Source: JBFXAN01 sp050184225 (GTDB lineage Bacteria; Chloroflexota; Dehalococcoidia; CAUJGQ01). From it: DNA of 7,090 nucleotides. Below the pieces are notes generated by a model. It saw only the letters and a program-made list of their open reading frames with translations. It searched no databases and was not told where the DNA came from. Below, one piece after another: positions 5,475 to 7,090 of this stretch (position 1 is the first letter of the stretch; every line of letters starts with the position of its first letter). The stretch lies in NCBI GenBank assembly GCA_050184225.1, contig JBFXAN010000254.1, positions 1 to 7,090 of the forward strand, in the 5' to 3' direction. Made by a program: the position numbers and the translations under genes.

Positions 5475-6533
5475 TTAACGCCAATCCATCTGTGACAGCA
5501 ATGCGCCGGGCGCGATCTTTTCCGCGCGGCCCTCGTCGAGCGGGAAGAGAAACAGGCCGCACGTCCCGAGCGCCGCGACAGTCGAACCGTCCGGCGACCA
5601 GGCCACCGATGGGTCGTCTTCGTTCAGGTCCTCAAGCTTGCGCAGGCCGGTTCCGTCCGCGGCGACCATCCAGAGGTCCACCGGCGGACCATGGGCGGAT
5701 GCGACGGGCGGCTGCCATGGCCATCGCGAACCGCTGCCACAGGTGACCGCCGCCATCAGGTTCGCGTCGGCTGTCTCCACCGCACCGAACGCCAGCGACT
5801 GACTGTCTGGTGAGAAGCGGGGCGCCCGCAGCCCGGCGATGTCCGCGCCAAGCGGTACGATCAGACGCGCGTCCGAACCATCCGGCCGCGCCGTCCACAT
5901 CCCCGGAGGGCGGTCGCCGCCGGAGTAGGTGAGGTAGGCGATGCGGCTCCCATCCGGGGCGACGGTCGGATAGGCCGCGCCCTCGGCAATCGTCGTGCGG
6001 CCGCCCGATGCCAGGTCCAGCCGGTCGAGGCGCATCGTCGAACCGACGAACCGGCCATCGCGGATCTCAGGTTCGATGATGGTGAGGTAGAGCGCCTGTC
6101 CGTCCGGGCTCCAGTCGATCCCTTCAACGGTCGTGCCCGGCTTCTCGTGCGTGAAGACGATCCGCTCGTCGCTCCCATCGGTGTTACTCACGGCCACATC
6201 GCTACCCACATTCTGGCCGGCGGCGCCGATCTGGGCGGCAATCACATACGCGATCTGGCTGCCGTCCGGTTTCCATCGGGGGTATGCGTAGTAGGTGTCT
6301 GCCGTCGGCCGCTTCTTGATCTCGTACTCGACGCCGGTGGTCATGTCGCGCAACAGCAGTTGCAGGTTGCGCACCAGGAGCAGGCCGTGCTCGCGCCGTT
6401 CGGTCAGCGGCTGCGCCGGCGGCGTCTGTCCCGTGGTGCTGTCCTCGTTCCGGTTGATCAGGAACACAGCGATCGCCGCCGCCGCCACCAGCATCGCTAC
6501 CCCACCGCCGATCAGGACCACTCGCCGCTGCAT
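5475..6533 (-). CDS. Membrane-anchored TolB/PD40-type beta-propeller protein
   Basis: The 352-residue product has a short basic N-terminus (MQRR), one hydrophobic helix (about 5-26) without a lipobox Cys or clear cleavage site, and then a propeller facing outward. Five PD40-type blade motifs are visible: WKPDG at 87-91, WSPDG at 141-145, APDG at 192-195, FSPDS at 240-244 and WSPDG at 312-316, each followed by a SxIAY-like strand. DLWMVAADGTGLRKL is the classic TolB-style strand pair. The spacing is about 50 residues except before the last blade (72), where an insertion rich in Trp, Pro and Ser sits; it includes Cys265, which could pair with Cys325. Such proteins usually bind other proteins or glycans at the cell surface; the partner is unknown. 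Start at 6533 is chosen because GTGAGG (6548-6543) lies 9 bases upstream; 13 further upstream codons are open but have no support. It is divergent from the hydrolase gene. Confidence 0.91.
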   Translation of the reverse strand: MQRRVVLIGGGVAMLVAAAAIAVFLINRNEDSTTGQTPPAQPLTERREHGLLLVRNLQLLLRDMTTGVEYEIKKRPTADTYYAYPRWKPDGSQIAYVIAAQIGAAGQNVGSDVAVSNTDGSDERIVFTHEKPGTTVEGIDWSPDGQALYLTIIEPEIRDGRFVGSTMRLDRLDLASGGRTTIAEGAAYPTVAPDGSRIAYLTYSGGDRPPGMWTARPDGSDARLIVPLGADIAGLRAPRFSPDSQSLAFGAVETADANLMAAVTCGSGSRWPWQPPVASAHGPPVDLWMVAADGTGLRKLEDLNEDDPSVAWSPDGSTVAALGTCGLFLFPLDEGRAEKIAPGALLSQMDWR

Positions 6534-6663
6534 CGCGAAATACCTCACTTCGACCGTGCGACACGCCACCACCGTCGATCAAGTGATTGGCACGCGGTCC
6601 AGATCGGTGGACCGCCGAACGTCGTCATCGTCGCTCGCCTTCGAAGCAGGAAGCTGGTATCCC

Positions 6664-6672
6664 TGTGATACT
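6664..6672 (+). promoter_or_regulatory. Extended -10 promoter candidate for the hydrolase gene
   Basis: TGTGATACT matches the extended -10 pattern TGnTATAAT at the TG and four of six core bases. No good -35 element is seen at the usual distance. Transcription from here would give a leader of roughly 15 bases containing the GTGGAG ribosome site. Confidence 0.3.
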
Positions 6673-6694
6673 GTGCTTCAGTGGAGCATGCACC

Positions 6695-7090
6695 ATGACG
6701 GACGCGACCCGCTCGAAGTCCTCGCCAGGGCAGTCCCGCGTGCCTGCCCATCTGGTCGTCGCGGTCGTCGTGGTGTCGCTCGCCGCGGCGCTCTGGCCGG
6801 TGCGGCCCGCCGCCGCGCAACAGGTTCCCGCCGCGCCGCCGGCGGCCGCCGGTGACATGGTCCCGGCATTTCTTCCTGGTGCGTGTGCATCGAACTTCGA
6901 TCTGCCCGACGGCTTCGTCCTCGGCGAGACGGCCCGCTGCGGCGTCGTCCGCGTTCCCCAGAGCCGCGAGCGCGCCGGCCTGCCACCGCTGAACCTGCCG
7001 GTGGCCGTCCTCACCGCCCCGACGGCGGCCGCCGGCGCGACGCCGCTGCTCTATCTCGCGGGCGGACCGGGCGGCTCCGGCCTGGAGGAG
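6695..7090 (+). CDS. Exported TAP-like alpha/beta hydrolase (proline-iminopeptidase type), 3' end outside window
   Basis: The open frame runs from ATG 6695 through the last base, giving the first 132 residues. An N-terminal signal peptide is clear: a polar start, a Val/Ala-rich helix at about 20-33, and PAAA-QQ with likely cleavage after Ala41. The mature part begins with a Pro/Ala linker, then CGVVRVP (82-88), an NLPVAVLTAP strand and PLLYLAGGPGGSG (117-129). The GGPGGSG segment is the oxyanion-hole loop of the tripeptidyl-aminopeptidase / prolyl aminopeptidase group of serine hydrolases. The catalytic Ser, Asp and His would lie downstream and cannot be seen. Two Cys (64, 82) may form a disulfide. 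GTGGAG (6681-6686) is 8 bases upstream of the start. The substrate is probably a peptide or ester outside the cytoplasm. It is divergent from the propeller gene, with 161 bases between. Confidence 0.88.
   Translation, partial: MTDATRSKSSPGQSRVPAHLVVAVVVVSLAAALWPVRPAAAQQVPAAPPAAAGDMVPAFLPGACASNFDLPDGFVLGETARCGVVRVPQSRERAGLPPLNLPVAVLTAPTAAAGATPLLYLAGGPGGSGLEE

Overview
This is GC-rich bacterial DNA, roughly two-thirds G+C by eye, densely packed with genes and lacking any sign of an insertion sequence, phage, tRNA, rRNA or CRISPR array. The protein styles (a Rhodococcus ADH-A-like alcohol dehydrogenase, a Rieske / poly-ferredoxin / two-helix membrane protein cassette, a PD40 propeller and a TAP-like hydrolase) would fit a Chloroflexota organism of the Thermomicrobia type (Sphaerobacter or Nitrolancea relatives) or an actinobacterium. 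That placement is a guess from protein character; no marker gene is present to fix it.

Layout. (1) 2-1418, plus strand: the C-terminal half of a zinc-type NAD-dependent alcohol dehydrogenase, then a complete pirin-family bicupin. (2) 1622-4235, plus strand: a small secreted or membrane-anchored protein with a His-rich tail; a four-cluster ferredoxin-like electron-transfer subunit; a Tat-type membrane-anchored Rieske protein; a two-helix membrane protein; and an HPP-family membrane protein. The ferredoxin, Rieske and two-helix genes are joined by ATGA and TAATG stop/start overlaps, so they are almost certainly one translationally coupled unit. (3) 4257-5303 (or 5309), minus strand: a cupin gene followed by a hemerythrin-like HHE gene, converging on the redox operon with only 21 bases between stop codons. 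(4) 5475-6533, minus strand: a membrane-anchored TolB/PD40 beta-propeller protein. (5) 6695-7090, plus strand, divergent from it: the start of an exported TAP-like alpha/beta hydrolase that runs off the window.

Working together. The core is the 2102-3533 triad. It looks like an electron-transfer module: a [4Fe-4S] wire, a membrane-tethered Rieske centre outside the cytoplasm, and a small membrane subunit. No catalytic molybdopterin subunit, cytochrome b or cytochrome c is visible in the window. The Rieske protein lacks the Ser and Tyr that raise the potential in bc1-type proteins, which suggests a low-potential, perhaps menaquinone-linked centre. The neighbouring HPP protein (a family with a plant nitrite-transporter member) and the hemerythrin-like protein allow a link to nitrogen oxides or oxygen, but that is inference. 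The rest of the window is ordinary metabolic and cell-surface gene content.
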